From Jeotgalibaca porci (lineage in GTDB: Bacteria; Bacillota; Bacilli; Lactobacillales; Aerococcaceae), in assembly GCF_011299095.1 (NCBI RefSeq), contig NZ_CP049890.1, positions 1 through 52,685 of the forward strand: a stretch of 52,685 nucleotides of DNA, given 5' to 3'. Shown piece after piece: positions 1 through 8,226 of the stretch. Under the pieces are notes generated by a model that was not told the DNA's origin, did not search any database, and saw only the letters and a program-made list of their open reading frames with translations. Position 1 is the stretch's first letter. Each line of letters begins with the position of its first letter. Both the position numbers and the translations under genes were made by a program.

Positions 1-926
1 ATACCCAGCATGCGGAACGCTAGTGTACTTAGAATGTTTTTTGCTTTTGATTTAATATTAAAGGTATTTATTAGTTGTGACTCTGTATACCCGATGTAAG
101 CATTAAGTTTATTAATGACGATTTCGTCGAAAGTTAGATGTGTTAGTTCTTCTGGTTCATGAATAATTGACTCGTATGTTTCTTTTCCCTTAAAAATATA
201 ATTATTGATAATGTAAGTCATAAAGCCTTGTTTAAAAGAGAATGCTCTTCTTTTAGCTTTGATATCAGGATTATAGTATTGCGGCTGGAGACTTTTTTTA
301 GCGGTAGACCCCTTCGTACTTGCTGCTAAATAGTTTGTATCGCTTTCTGAGAGTAAATGGGCTTCGCCGTTTTGGATTTTTGTGACTATTTTTTTATAAT
401 CCTCTTTAATAATCTTAAAGTCTTCTTCTAGTAATTTACTTGTAATCGAAAACAGTTGCGAATGTGTAATGAGATACTCGGTTCGCTTCTTTTCTTCCTC
501 TCGCATGTATAGCATAAGTAAAATTAAATCTATTTTTTCCATTATATGACTGTCTTCTATGTTTAAGCTTAATGGTAAGGAGTAGGGAATCATTGATATA
601 ACGAGTCTTTCTCCTGACCGGTAAACATTTTTATTTTTTAATTTTTGGTAGGGAGTAACTTTCAATTCTACCCCTGCTAGCGGAAAATCAGCTGCTGAGT
701 CGCTATTAGGCTCGTAAAAGAAAAAGTATTTTTCTATGAGGTTCCCTAAGCCCCCTTTACCGCGGGGGTTATCATAGTAAGCAATTAAAGACTCTAAGTC
801 TTTATCTAGGTTAGGAGCATGCATGATAATATCTCTAAAACTCCTATTCATTGCTTTTTTAGAGTACGCTTCAATACTCGTGGCGCTTGTTTCGTCGTAA
901 GGTAAATTCAAATTAGCGATTGCCAT
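1..926 (-). CDS. Sau3AI/LlaKR2I-like type II restriction endonuclease, N-terminal 308 codons (gene continues at 52685)
   Basis: This restriction enzyme should cut at GATC. The ATG at 926 follows a good site, AAGGAAGG, seven bases upstream. The visible N-terminal part has a MutH/Sau3AI catalytic domain with the D-x(n)-E-x-K signature in DFPLAGVELKVTP: Asp80, Glu87, Lys89. The frame is open to base 3. The split codon formed by bases 2, 1 and 52685 (ATT, Ile) joins it in frame to the open frame ending at 52130. The total is 493 residues, close to the length I recall for Sau3AI (about 490). It is divergent from the methyltransferase, 116 bp away. Sau3AI is known to have an active and an inactive MutH-like domain; this piece is the active one. 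The family and the circular join are well supported; GATC specificity is inferred from family. Confidence 0.9.
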   Translation of the reverse strand, partial: MAIANLNLPYDETSATSIEAYSKKAMNRSFRDIIMHAPNLDKDLESLIAYYDNPRGKGGLGNLIEKYFFFYEPNSDSAADFPLAGVELKVTPYQKLKNKNVYRSGERLVISMIPYSLPLSLNIEDSHIMEKIDLILLMLYMREEEKKRTEYLITHSQLFSITSKLLEEDFKIIKEDYKKIVTKIQNGEAHLLSESDTNYLAASTKGSTAKKSLQPQYYNPDIKAKRRAFSFKQGFMTYIINNYIFKGKETYESIIHEPEELTHLTFDEIVINKLNAYIGYTESQLINTFNIKSKAKNILSTLAFRMLG

Positions 927-982
927 GCACCCTTCCTTTTTATTTAATCTTATCACTCTTTGCTTTTTTTAGGCTAAAGATC

Positions 983-1011
983 TTGATCTTTTTCTCGAGT
1001 TGTTGTATAAT
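983..1011 (+). promoter_or_regulatory. Promoter of the GATC methyltransferase, containing GATC sites
   Basis: A -35 TTGATC (983-988) and a perfect -10 TATAAT (1006-1011) are separated by 17 bp and lie 31 bp before the GTG start. GATC occurs at 979-982 and again inside the -35 (985-988), so the cognate methylase could modify its own promoter. Promoter geometry is directly visible; autoregulation is inference. Confidence 0.75.
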
Positions 1012-1042
1012 AACTCTAGTTTACCGAAAGGACGTTCGTCTA

Positions 1043-2341
1043 GTGAATAAAGAATTTAAAATATTAGAACTTTTTGCAGGGGTTGGTGGGTTTCGTATTG
1101 GGTTTGAGAATTCGAATAAAGCGTTATATAAAACGAAATGGGCCAACCAATGGGAACCGTCACGAAAGACACAAGATGCATTTGAAGTCTATGATTATCA
1201 TTTTCCAGATAGTATGAATCTTAATGAAAATATTGAAGAAATACCGGATAGCGTTTTTCAAAAAATGGACGCAGATATCATTGTAGGTGGGTTTCCTTGT
1301 CAGGATTACTCCGTTGCTAGAAGTAAAAAAAATGAAATGGGTATCCAGGGTAAAAAGGGTGTCTTATTTTGGGAGATTATCCGGGCTGTTACTCAGATAA
1401 AACCGCAGTATCTTGTGTTAGAAAATGTGGATCGTTTATTAAAAGCACCTTCTAAACAGCGTGGAAGAGATTTCGCTATTATGTTAGCTGCTTTCAATGA
1501 ATTGGGCTACTCTGTAGAATGGCGTATTATTAATGCTGCTGAATATGGGAGAAGCCAACGTCGTCGTCGTGTTTTCTTTTTCGTCTATAGAAACGACACA
1601 GAATTTGCAAAAAAAATAGATAAAAAGTTTGAAGCTGAAAATCCAGATGTATTTTTCGAAAGCCATCTTTATGATTCATACATTTTTAAAGACGGGTTAT
1701 TTGCGCGTCAATTTCCTGTTGTACCTCAGCCCGTTAAAAACAGACATGCCACATATAAATTATCCAGTGATATTGTAGATATATCAGACAATTTTACGGG
1801 GACTGTATGGAACACAGGAATTATGAGGCACGGGCGTTACTTCACTATTGATACGGTACCCACAATGGAAGAAACACCTATTCCATTAGGGAAAATTTTA
1901 GAAAGCGAAGAAAACGTGCCCGAAAAATATTATGTAACCGATGAAAAAAGGTTAGAAAAATTCCAATATTTAAGAGGGTCAAAAAAAATTGAACGCACTT
2001 CCGTTGACGGTCATAAATACATTTATTCTGAAGGTGGAATGGCCCCAACAGATGATTTAAATCTTCCAGGGAGAACGATGTTGACTTCTGAAGGAACGGT
2101 TAACCGATCGACTCATTTTATTGAAGTAAATGGTCGCCATCGTTTAATCACACCTATTGAAGCAGAACGTCTACAGGACTTCCCCGATGACTGGACGAAG
2201 TATAAGAGACTCTCGGATGGTACGATTGTTGAAGTTTCTGATCGTATGCGTATGTTCTTTATGGGGAATGCTTTAGTAACAGAAATCGTGAAAAGAATTG
2301 CGGATGAATTAGAAAATATTATTAGTGAAGAAAATTTCTAG
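1043..2341 (+). CDS. M.Sau3AI-like DNA (cytosine-5) methyltransferase
   Basis: It should methylate cytosine in GATC and protect DNA from the divergent nuclease. The C5-methylase motifs appear in order: FAGVGG (motif I, residues 11-16), GGFPCQ with nucleophile Cys86 (motif IV), ENVDRLL (motif VI), QRRRRVFF (motif VIII), a variable target-recognition stretch, and near the C-terminus RLQDFP and MGNALV (motifs IX and X). I chose the GTG at 1043 because a GAAAGGACG site lies just upstream and the promoter -10 ends at 1011; the ATG at 920 would start before the promoter and overlap the nuclease gene. The product has 432 residues, against about 412 recalled for M.Sau3AI. A strong terminator follows at 2403. 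The chemistry is sure; the target is inferred from its nuclease partner. Confidence 0.93.
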   Translation: MNKEFKILELFAGVGGFRIGFENSNKALYKTKWANQWEPSRKTQDAFEVYDYHFPDSMNLNENIEEIPDSVFQKMDADIIVGGFPCQDYSVARSKKNEMGIQGKKGVLFWEIIRAVTQIKPQYLVLENVDRLLKAPSKQRGRDFAIMLAAFNELGYSVEWRIINAAEYGRSQRRRRVFFFVYRNDTEFAKKIDKKFEAENPDVFFESHLYDSYIFKDGLFARQFPVVPQPVKNRHATYKLSSDIVDISDNFTGTVWNTGIMRHGRYFTIDTVPTMEETPIPLGKILESEENVPEKYYVTDEKRLEKFQYLRGSKKIERTSVDGHKYIYSEGGMAPTDDLNLPGRTMLTSEGTVNRSTHFIEVNGRHRLITPIEAERLQDFPDDWTKYKRLSDGTIVEVSDRMRMFFMGNALVTEIVKRIADELENIISEENF

Positions 2342-2402
2342 TATTTTGATGGTAGTGTATTAATCTAAAAAATGAGGCTGGGACAAAATATCTCAGCTAA
2401 CC

Positions 2403-2446
2403 AAAAAGATGATTGAGTTCAAAAAACTCAATCATCTTTTTATTTA
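2403..2446 (+). terminator. Terminator after the methyltransferase
   Basis: A 17-bp perfect stem (2403-2419 with 2425-2441) with a five-base loop ends in a T-rich tail. It is A/T-flanked on both sides, so it may also work on the other strand. Confidence 0.85.
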
Positions 2447-2461
2447 TTAAACGTATTAAAG

Positions 2462-2592
2462 GTGAAGTTCAGACGATTATCATCTAACTTGCTGAGGAGC
2501 GACTTTGATGACAATAATATCCATGTTATTAGACTAAAAAAATACATCGAAGAAACTCCTATTATAAAAGAATATATCTTAGAAGAAATTAG
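2462..2592 (+). pseudogene. Gene remnant cut by the first IS6 element
   Basis: An open frame (possible GTG start 2462) encodes a hydrophilic stretch containing RSDFDDNNIHVIRLKKYIEE and then PIIKEYILEEI, and runs into the left end of the IS at 2593, where a stop soon follows. It reads like the N-terminus of a larger protein, but I do not recognise the family. The rest of the gene is not found on the other side of the IS, which fits deletion or recombination rather than simple insertion. Function is unknown. Confidence 0.4.
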
Positions 2593-3400
2593 GGTTCTGT
2601 TGCAAAGTTTCCGATAAGCTCATTTTGAGGTAAAATAATTGAAAAAGATAGCTTGGAGGAATGAAGATGACTCAGTTCAAAGGAAAACAATTTCAAAAAG
2701 ACGTGATTATCGTAGCCGTCGGCTACTATCTTCGGTACAACCTGAGTTATCGTGAAGTGCAGGAAATTCTGTATGACCGAGGAATTCACGTTTGTCACAC
2801 CACAATTTACCGTTGGGTGCAAGAATACGGAAAGATTCTTTATCAAATTTGGAAAAAGAAAAACAAACAGTCCTTTTATTCATGGAAAATGGACGAGACT
2901 TATATCAAAATTAAAGGAAAGTGGCATTATTTATATCGCGCTATCGATGTAGATGGCTTAACCTTAGATATCTGGTTACGGAAAAAGCGCGACACACAGG
3001 CTGCGTATGCTTTTCTAAAACGACTGAAGAACCAGTTTGGAGAACCAAAGGTTCTAGTAACGGATAAAGCACCCTCTATTAAGAGTGCCTTCAGAAAGCT
3101 TCAGAAAAATGGACTGTATATAACAACAGAACATCGAACAATCAAGTATCTGAATAATCTGATTGAACAAGACCATCGTCCAATTAAGCGAAGAAACAAA
3201 TTTTACCAAAGTTTGCGAACAGCCTCAACCACGATTAAAGGCATGGAAGCGATTCGAGGAATTTATAAAAAAAGCCGAAAAGAAGGGTCTCTTTTTGGCT
3301 TTTCCGTCTGTACAGAAATCAAAGGACTATTAGGAATCCCTGCTTAAATAAGAATCATCTTGAAAAACTAATGACCTTTTTGAGACTTTGCAACAGAACC
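2593..3400 (+). mobile_element. IS1216-type IS6-family insertion sequence, copy 1
   Basis: This 808-bp element has terminal inverted repeats (left GGTTCTGTTGCAAAGT, right ending TTTGCAACAGAACC) and one transposase gene. IS1216 is about 808 bp. Bases 2593-2920 are identical to 7312-7639 of copy 2, while the remainder is clearly diverged. Flanking 8-mers (GAAATTAG and CATTGGTT) are not a target duplication. Confidence 0.93.
2667..3347 (+). CDS. IS6-family transposase (copy 1)
   Basis: This DDE transposase drives replicative transposition and cointegrate formation. It has 226 residues from the ATG at 2667, which sits seven bases after GGAGG; the ATG at 2661 is too close to that site. An N-terminal helix-turn-helix region contains YREVQEILYDRG. 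The DDE core shows WKMDETYIKIKGKW (first Asp), VLVTDKAPS (second Asp) and the glutamate in LNNLIEQDHR. The C-terminal half differs from copy 2 at many positions (for example KNQFGEPKVLV against VKQFDEPKVVV), although the first 84 codons are identical. Copy 2 carries the C-terminal half I recall for enterococcal IS1216, so this one looks like a relative of IS1216. Confidence 0.93.
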   Translation: MTQFKGKQFQKDVIIVAVGYYLRYNLSYREVQEILYDRGIHVCHTTIYRWVQEYGKILYQIWKKKNKQSFYSWKMDETYIKIKGKWHYLYRAIDVDGLTLDIWLRKKRDTQAAYAFLKRLKNQFGEPKVLVTDKAPSIKSAFRKLQKNGLYITTEHRTIKYLNNLIEQDHRPIKRRNKFYQSLRTASTTIKGMEAIRGIYKKSRKEGSLFGFSVCTEIKGLLGIPA

Positions 3401-3424
3401 CATTGGTTTGTGTAAACGCAAAGA

Positions 3425-3510
3425 AACGGCGGCTCTGAAAATCAAAGCCACCGTTTCATAGGCGTGAAAATATGTCTGCTGTACGACGGCTTTTTTCTTT
3501 TGCCGTCGTG
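3425..3510. terminator. Hairpins between IS copy 1 and bcrD
   Basis: Two GC-rich inverted repeats lie here: GAAACGGCGGCT with AGCCACCGTTTC, and ACGACGGC with GCCGTCGT. They lie just beyond the bcrD stop on the minus strand and may end bcrABD transcription, but neither is followed by a long T run. Confidence 0.45.
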
Positions 3511-3543
3511 CGGCAGATTATTGCTTATGGAATTGTTTTTCTA

Positions 3544-4374
3544 TCACATTACTGTTATAAGTACAACAAGTATACCAAGCACAATTCGATACCAACCAAA
3601 CACCTTAAAATCATGTTTTTTGATAAAGTTCATTAGGAATTTAATTACTAAGACAGATACCGCAAATGCCACAGCCATACCGAGAACAAGAGCGAGCAGT
3701 TCTGCACTTGTAAAATCAAACCCGAATTTTAACAGCTTAAAAGCACTTGCTCCAAGCATAGTAGGTACTGCGAGGAAAAAAGTAAACTCTGCTGCTGCCA
3801 CTCGTGAAACTCCTATGAGTAAAGCACCTATAATCGTTGCTCCCGACCGTGATGTGCCGGGTATAAGTGATAACACTTGAAATGCCCCTATCAAGATTGC
3901 TGTTTTATAGCTGATGTCAGAAAGTGCCATAGTAGTAGGAGTACGCTTTTTATTCCAATTTTCTATGAGAATGAATAACAAACCATAAAAGATTAACATG
4001 ATTGAAATCACAATGGGGGTTTGGAGGTAAGCATCCAAATAATCATCAAATAAAATCCCCATAATACCTGACGGTATACAAGCCACTGCAACCTTGAACC
4101 ACAACGAGAAAGTATCCTTTTTAACAAGTGGCTGCGATTTATCCTTTAGCTGAAATGGAAACATCTTGTTCCAAAACATTACAACCACTGCGAGTATAGC
4201 TCCAAGTTGAATAACAACAAAAAACATTTCTTTAAATGCTTCGCTCATATTAAGTGTGATAAATTTGTCCGCAAGAATCATATGTCCTGTGCTGCTGATA
4301 GGTAGCCACTCAGTAATACCCTCAACAATTCCAAGAAAAATAACTTTTAAAATTTCTATAAAATCAAGTACCAT
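3544..4374 (-). CDS. bcrD: Undecaprenyl-diphosphatase (BcrD/UppP family)
   Basis: This membrane enzyme dephosphorylates undecaprenyl pyrophosphate, the lipid carrier that bacitracin traps, and so adds to bacitracin resistance. It has 276 residues, the usual size of UppP/BacA, and is almost entirely hydrophobic. The family signatures are present: [20 protein letters not shown] near residue 17, and [17 protein letters not shown] near residue 165, containing the PGTSRSG active-site loop. It is last in the bcrABD operon; its ATG overlaps the bcrB stop by one base (TAATG), so translation is coupled. It is probably induced through BcrR at the bcrA promoter. Family assignment is secure; the bcrD name rests on the whole locus matching bcrABDR. 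Confidence 0.95.
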   Translation of the reverse strand: MVLDFIEILKVIFLGIVEGITEWLPISSTGHMILADKFITLNMSEAFKEMFFVVIQLGAILAVVVMFWNKMFPFQLKDKSQPLVKKDTFSLWFKVAVACIPSGIMGILFDDYLDAYLQTPIVISIMLIFYGLLFILIENWNKKRTPTTMALSDISYKTAILIGAFQVLSLIPGTSRSGATIIGALLIGVSRVAAAEFTFFLAVPTMLGASAFKLLKFGFDFTSAELLALVLGMAVAFAVSVLVIKFLMNFIKKHDFKVFGWYRIVLGILVVLITVM

Positions 4375-5123
4375 TATTTCAAATCCTCCTTTTTAAAATG
4401 ATGAAAGGTCATAAGAAAACCAACTGCTGATACAAGAATAATAATAGATACAGACAGCAGTGTAGGATAGCCGGTACTCTGAAGTTTACCCTGCACCAAG
4501 AAATAGGTGGCTGTCCACGGATACAACGCTCCCCATTCTTGATTTGAAAGTGCGGCACTTCCCATGACAATCACGGCAGAGCCAATCATCGGGGCGACAA
4601 ATCCTTTTGTTTTCATAGCAACAAACACAAAAGGAGAAACTGTTAAAAACATCAGGATACTGCCAAACAAAAACTTGGGGAGCCATACTATTGCCACTAG
4701 TAAGCTATATCCCTCCAATGTAAAGACAGCGTGATATAGCCCACAAGCGATAAATATACCTGCCCATGTTACAAGGGTGAGCATAACAATCCAAAGAAGC
4801 AGGGTGCAAAATTTTCCAATTAATAGTTTTGTCCTTGAAATGGGTATGGGCAATATGGTTTTGAGTGTGCTTTCTGTGTACTCTCTGCTAAACAAGTAAG
4901 CTGCAATTGCCACATATATCATAATGTTTACCAGCAGCATGATATACAGTACACTGTCGCTGTATATGTCAGACAAGGTAAAGATAATCTCCGGCTTATC
5001 AAAATGTGTTTGCAAGGCTTCTATTAACATCAAAAGTGGGGTAGATAATACCCCTGCCACACTAATTAGCACCATTTTTGAACGCTTTAGTTTTAATAAT
5101 TCACAAGAAATAAGATTAAGCAA
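4374..5123 (-). CDS. bcrB: Bacitracin ABC transporter permease BcrB
   Basis: This permease works with BcrA in bacitracin efflux or target protection. It has six hydrophobic spans and resembles the ABC-2 type permeases, with the cytoplasmic motif [18 protein letters not shown] after the second span. I take the TTG at 5123 as start (249 residues): GGAGGTGG precedes it and it lies just after the bcrA stop. A TTG at 5138 would overlap bcrA by 23 bp and has no clear ribosome binding site. It sits between bcrA and bcrD with almost no spacing, so the three genes form one operon. Confidence 0.92.
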   Translation of the reverse strand: MLNLISCELLKLKRSKMVLISVAGVLSTPLLMLIEALQTHFDKPEIIFTLSDIYSDSVLYIMLLVNIMIYVAIAAYLFSREYTESTLKTILPIPISRTKLLIGKFCTLLLWIVMLTLVTWAGIFIACGLYHAVFTLEGYSLLVAIVWLPKFLFGSILMFLTVSPFVFVAMKTKGFVAPMIGSAVIVMGSAALSNQEWGALYPWTATYFLVQGKLQSTGYPTLLSVSIIILVSAVGFLMTFHHFKKEDLK

Positions 5124-6033
5124 TACCGCCACCTCCAATCAGTTTAGAAAAGTAGTCCTCTAAGTTTTCCTCACTATCATCTATCCTTGTCACGAGCAGT
5201 CCATTTCGTGCAAATTCTCGATTGATTTCTCCAACACTTTGGCTAAAGTCATAAATTCTCACCGTACCGTCCTGCACTGTAAAATCCGTCATGTGGTAGT
5301 GGCTTTCTAAAATCTTTCCAGCTATCTCACTGTCAGATAAATCAAATTGAATGTATTTTCGATTCCTTTTGTGAAGCTCGGATATATTCACTTCCTCTAC
5401 TAAATGCCCCTCGTGCATAACGCCGATAATATCTGCTATCTGTTCAATCTCGCTTAAAACATGGCTTGAGATAAAAATGGTAATGCCATGATTGTGACTA
5501 AGTTCAGATAAAAATGAGCGTATTTCAACTATTCCAATGGGGTCAAGTCCGTTAATCGGTTCGTCAAGTATTAAAAGCTCCGGCTCGTGCATAATGGCGG
5601 CGGCAATACCAAGCCGTTGCTTCATTCCGAGGGAATAATCGGAAAAGACTTTTCTTTTCTCTTTATGCAGCCCCACAACTTCAAGAGCTTTTTCTACTCC
5701 ACTTTTAGATACTCCCCCTCGCAGTTTAGCGAGAATTTGCAAATTCTCATACCCTGTTAAATTACTGTAAAATCCCGGTGTTTCGATAATAGAGCCTACT
5801 TTGCTATAAAGGGTATGGATATTTTCCTTATAGTTTGTGCCAAACAAGCGTACCGTTCCATCCGTTGGGAGAGCAAGCTGCAACATCATTTTCATTGCTG
5901 TGGTTTTGCCTGCTCCGTTTCTGCCGAGCAAACCATAAATTTTGCCCGTTGGCACATGAAGATTGACCTTATCGACAACGGTGGCTGTTCCGTATCGCTT
6001 CGTAAGATTTTCTGTTTCAATGATATAATCCAT
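5116..6033 (-). CDS. bcrA: Bacitracin ABC transporter ATPase BcrA
   Basis: This is the cytoplasmic ATPase of the bacitracin transporter. It has 305 residues with the standard ABC motifs: Walker [10 protein letters not shown] (about residue 38), signature [12 protein letters not shown], Walker [13 protein letters not shown], and the switch histidine in [12 protein letters not shown], followed by the C-terminal domain seen in BcrA/BceA-like drug exporters. The start is the ATG at 6033, preceded by AAAGGA. A longer frame to 6081 would begin at the transcription start and lack a binding site. The promoter at 6088-6116 and two BcrR-type operators lie upstream. First gene of bcrABD. Confidence 0.95.
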   Translation of the reverse strand: MDYIIETENLTKRYGTATVVDKVNLHVPTGKIYGLLGRNGAGKTTAMKMMLQLALPTDGTVRLFGTNYKENIHTLYSKVGSIIETPGFYSNLTGYENLQILAKLRGGVSKSGVEKALEVVGLHKEKRKVFSDYSLGMKQRLGIAAAIMHEPELLILDEPINGLDPIGIVEIRSFLSELSHNHGITIFISSHVLSEIEQIADIIGVMHEGHLVEEVNISELHKRNRKYIQFDLSDSEIAGKILESHYHMTDFTVQDGTVRIYDFSQSVGEINREFARNGLLVTRIDDSEENLEDYFSKLIGGGGIA

Positions 6034-6087
6034 ATTTGATTTTCCTTTCCGTTGGTTGCTGTTCTTGTTTTCACTGACCACAATTTT

Positions 6088-6116
6088 ATTATCACAGGAG
6101 CTATATCAAAAGCCAA
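6088..6116 (-). promoter_or_regulatory. bcrA promoter
   Basis: Read on the minus strand, -35 TTGGCT (6116-6111) and -10 GATAAT (6093-6088) are 17 bp apart, placing the transcription start about 45 bp before the bcrA ATG. The operators at 6138-6152 and 6171-6185 lie directly upstream, the position expected for an activator. Confidence 0.75.
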
Positions 6117-6137
6117 GAAACCTACCGTCACATCGCC

Positions 6138-6185
6138 TACATCTATCATGTCAACATGAAAAAAAGCCCCGACACTTATCGTGTC
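6138..6185. promoter_or_regulatory. Two BcrR operators upstream of bcrA
   Basis: GACA-N7-TGTC, the inverted repeat I recall as the BcrR target, occurs exactly at 6171-6185. A one-mismatch copy (TACA-N7-TGTC) lies at 6138-6152. Their centres are 33 bp apart, about three helical turns, so two dimers would sit on the same face of the DNA. Confidence 0.75.
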
Positions 6186-6215
6186 AGAGCCTATTTCAAG
6201 GGATTTATATCGTTT

Positions 6216-6830
6216 TTACTTTGTTCCGTTCTGCTTAATCCAAACAACTATTTTTGCGACAAACAGCAGAAACATAAGTGCTGTTATATATGGTTCTCTT
6301 GCTGCTGCTAAGAAACAGATAGCCAAAGCAGTGAGTCCAAGGGAGCATTTTGTAGCAATGCCGCCCCATGTTTCTTTATCTAAATGGGTAAGTATTATTT
6401 TAGCAATCCCTATTACAATCAAGGCGGCAAAAGCACTCCAGTAGACTGCAAGATTGAATGGTGTGGTGGCTGTAAATGATAGTAGATTGACCGCATAAAC
6501 ATAACCGCCAACAGAGTTTCCATATAACGGAAGAAATATAAACGCAACTGCCATCATATCCAATATTCCATAAATATAGTTGTAAATCTTTTTCAAGTTG
6601 GAACGATTTTCAGTTTCGGCAAGTGTAATCAGTTCTTCGCCCGATAGTAGTTCATCTATGGTCACAGAAAAGAATTTAGAAATACACTTGAGCGACTCAA
6701 TGTTAGGGTAACCCTTGCCGCTTTCCCATTTTGAAATGGCTGTTCTTGATACATATAATTGCTCCGCAAGTTGTTCCTGCGTTAAGTTCTTTCCAGTCCT
6801 AAGCTGTTGTAGCTTTTCATTAAATTCCAT
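6216..6830 (-). CDS. bcrR: BcrR, membrane-bound bacitracin sensor and transcription factor
   Basis: This one-component regulator senses bacitracin in the membrane and activates bcrABD. An XRE helix-turn-helix occupies residues 5-60 (LTQEQLAEQLYVSRTAISKW), followed by a short linker and about four membrane spans, the last near the C-terminus. The length, 204 residues, and the architecture match BcrR of Enterococcus faecalis. It lies upstream of bcrA in the same direction and overlaps the preceding small HTH gene by 11 bp, so both are probably read from the promoter at 7052-7080. Its operators at 6138-6185 separate it from bcrA, so bcrR and bcrABD are distinct transcription units. Confidence 0.94.
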   Translation of the reverse strand: MEFNEKLQQLRTGKNLTQEQLAEQLYVSRTAISKWESGKGYPNIESLKCISKFFSVTIDELLSGEELITLAETENRSNLKKIYNYIYGILDMMAVAFIFLPLYGNSVGGYVYAVNLLSFTATTPFNLAVYWSAFAALIVIGIAKIILTHLDKETWGGIATKCSLGLTALAICFLAAAREPYITALMFLLFVAKIVVWIKQNGTK

Positions 6831-7017
6831 GATTCTCCTCCTGTTTGTTCCTTGTTTTCATACGTCCATCAACGGGTTTTTCTGCATCTTTTGGTATCAT
6901 CCATGCACGACCAAATTTTTCAGTTCCGTCAATGCGATTTTCCTCACATAATTTTTGTATCCGTCTTTCCGATATGCCCCATTTTTCAGAAGCGGCTTTC
7001 ACAGAAATGTAATCCAT
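6820..7017 (-). CDS. Small excisionase-like HTH protein upstream of bcrR
   Basis: This 65-residue protein looks like a MerR/excisionase-type winged helix: MDYISVKAASEKWGISERR begins the recognition fold and KFGRAWMIPKDAEKP ends it. The ATG at 7017 follows AAAGGAAG with normal spacing; a longer frame to 7191 has no binding site and a hydrophobic, unlikely N-terminus. It overlaps bcrR and shares its promoter. Proteins of this sort often sit in integrative elements, so it may be a passenger from the element that first carried bcr rather than a bacitracin gene. The fold is fairly clear; the role is unknown. Confidence 0.7.
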   Translation of the reverse strand: MDYISVKAASEKWGISERRIQKLCEENRIDGTEKFGRAWMIPKDAEKPVDGRMKTRNKQEENHGI

Positions 7018-7051
7018 AATATCAACTTCCTTTCGCAAAGAGTATATAATT

Positions 7052-7080
7052 ATTATATACGGAATGACGAATAATAGCAA
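7052..7080 (-). promoter_or_regulatory. Promoter of the HTH-bcrR operon
   Basis: On the minus strand, -35 TTGCTA (7080-7075) and -10 TATAAT (7057-7052) are 17 bp apart. The -10 lies inside an A/T palindrome (about 7043-7059) that could bind a regulator. Confidence 0.7.
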
Positions 7081-7182
7081 TTTTCTCTCCACTAATACGA
7101 AATTATACACTACTAAACATAAAATCATACTTCGTTCAAATATCATCACCCGAAATGTACAATGATATAGGGTGATATTAAA

Positions 7183-7311
7183 ATGTACCAAGATGAAAGA
7201 AAACTTGATTTTAAGCCGTTAGGTATAGCGATAAAAAAAGCTCGGGAAGCAAAAGGGTGGACACAGGAATATCTTGCCCAACTGGTAGACCTTACGCCAC
7301 GCTCTATTATG
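7183..7311 (+). pseudogene. Truncated XRE-family regulator cut by IS copy 2
   Basis: The ATG at 7183 follows AGGGTG and starts a 43-codon fragment with the beginning of an XRE helix-turn-helix (AIKKAREAKGWTQEYLAQLV, then DLTPRSIM). It runs into the IS left end at 7312 and stops a few codons inside. The recognition helix is cut, so it cannot be functional. It is divergent from the bcrR operon and resembles regulators found next to Tn916-like and other integrative elements, which hints at where the bcr block came from. Confidence 0.75.
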
Positions 7312-8120
7312 GGTTCTGTTGCAAAGTTTCCGATAAGCTCATTTTGAGGTAAAATAATTGAAAAAGATAGCTTGGAGGAATGAAGATGACTCAGTTCAAA
7401 GGAAAACAATTTCAAAAAGACGTGATTATCGTAGCCGTCGGCTACTATCTTCGGTACAACCTGAGTTATCGTGAAGTGCAGGAAATTCTGTATGACCGAG
7501 GAATTCACGTTTGTCACACCACAATTTACCGTTGGGTGCAAGAATACGGAAAGATTCTTTATCAAATTTGGAAAAAGAAAAACAAACAGTCCTTTTATTC
7601 ATGGAAAATGGACGAGACTTATATCAAAATTAAAGGAAAATGGCATTATTTGTATCGAGCCATCGATGCAGATGGTTTAACCTTGGATATTTGGTTACGT
7701 AAAAAACGGGACACACAAGCAGCCTATGCTTTTCTTAAGCGGTTAGTGAAGCAGTTTGATGAACCGAAGGTTGTAGTCACAGATAAAGCCCCCTCTATTA
7801 CAAGTGCCTTTAAGAAACTAAAAGAGTACGGCTTTTATCAAGGGACAGAACATCGTACCATTAAATACCTGAATAATTTGATTGAACAAGACCATCGTCC
7901 AGTAAAGAGACGCAATAAATTCTATCGAAGTTTACGCACTGCCTCTACCACGATTAAAGGCATGGAAGCCATCCGAGGATTATATAAGAAAACCCGAAAA
8001 GAAGGCACTCTCTTCGGGTTTTCGGTCTGTACTGAAATCAAGGTATTATTGGGAATCCCAGCTTAAATCATAGATACCGTAAGGAATTTTATTCTTTATT
8101 TAAAACTTTGCAACAGAACC
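7312..8120 (+). mobile_element. IS1216-type IS6-family insertion sequence, copy 2
   Basis: This 809-bp element has GGTTCTGTTGCAAAGTTT at the left and AAACTTTGCAACAGAACC at the right. It lies in the same orientation as copy 1; together they bracket the 3.9-kb bcr block. Flanking 8-mers (CTATTATG and TTTGTACG) do not match each other or those of copy 1, so no target duplication is visible. Confidence 0.93.
7386..8066 (+). CDS. IS6-family transposase (copy 2)
   Basis: This 226-residue DDE transposase has the same start context as copy 1 (GGAGG, seven bases, ATG). The first 84 codons are identical in DNA to copy 1; the C-terminal half instead matches the sequence I recall for IS1216 of enterococci (VKQFDEPKVVVTDKAPSITS and GFYQGTEHRTIK). 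Catalytic residues are conserved (MDETYIKIKGKW, VTDKAPS, IEQDHRP). This copy is therefore probably a hybrid of two IS6 elements that kept an intact frame and is expected to be active. Confidence 0.93.
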   Translation: MTQFKGKQFQKDVIIVAVGYYLRYNLSYREVQEILYDRGIHVCHTTIYRWVQEYGKILYQIWKKKNKQSFYSWKMDETYIKIKGKWHYLYRAIDADGLTLDIWLRKKRDTQAAYAFLKRLVKQFDEPKVVVTDKAPSITSAFKKLKEYGFYQGTEHRTIKYLNNLIEQDHRPVKRRNKFYRSLRTASTTIKGMEAIRGLYKKTRKEGTLFGFSVCTEIKVLLGIPA

Positions 8121-8226
8121 TTTGTACGTCCTATAAGTAGTTAAGTATTATATAAATAATATTAAATATAAGACATCTCACTATTCTTTATTTTCTCTGT
8201 AATTGAAAAACATTAAATACACTCTA

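Noticed and set aside
920..1042. A longer N-terminus for the methyltransferase starting at 920
   Set aside because: It would begin inside the divergent nuclease gene and upstream of the promoter -10; the extra residues are not methylase-like. GTG 1043 has the binding site.
3464..3880. Plus-strand frame over bcrD
   Set aside because: It is opposite to a clear UppP-family gene and its product has no motif.
2593..8120. A classical composite transposon with target duplications
   Set aside because: None of the four flanking 8-mers match; the IS copies are mosaic, so IS6 recombination is a better account.
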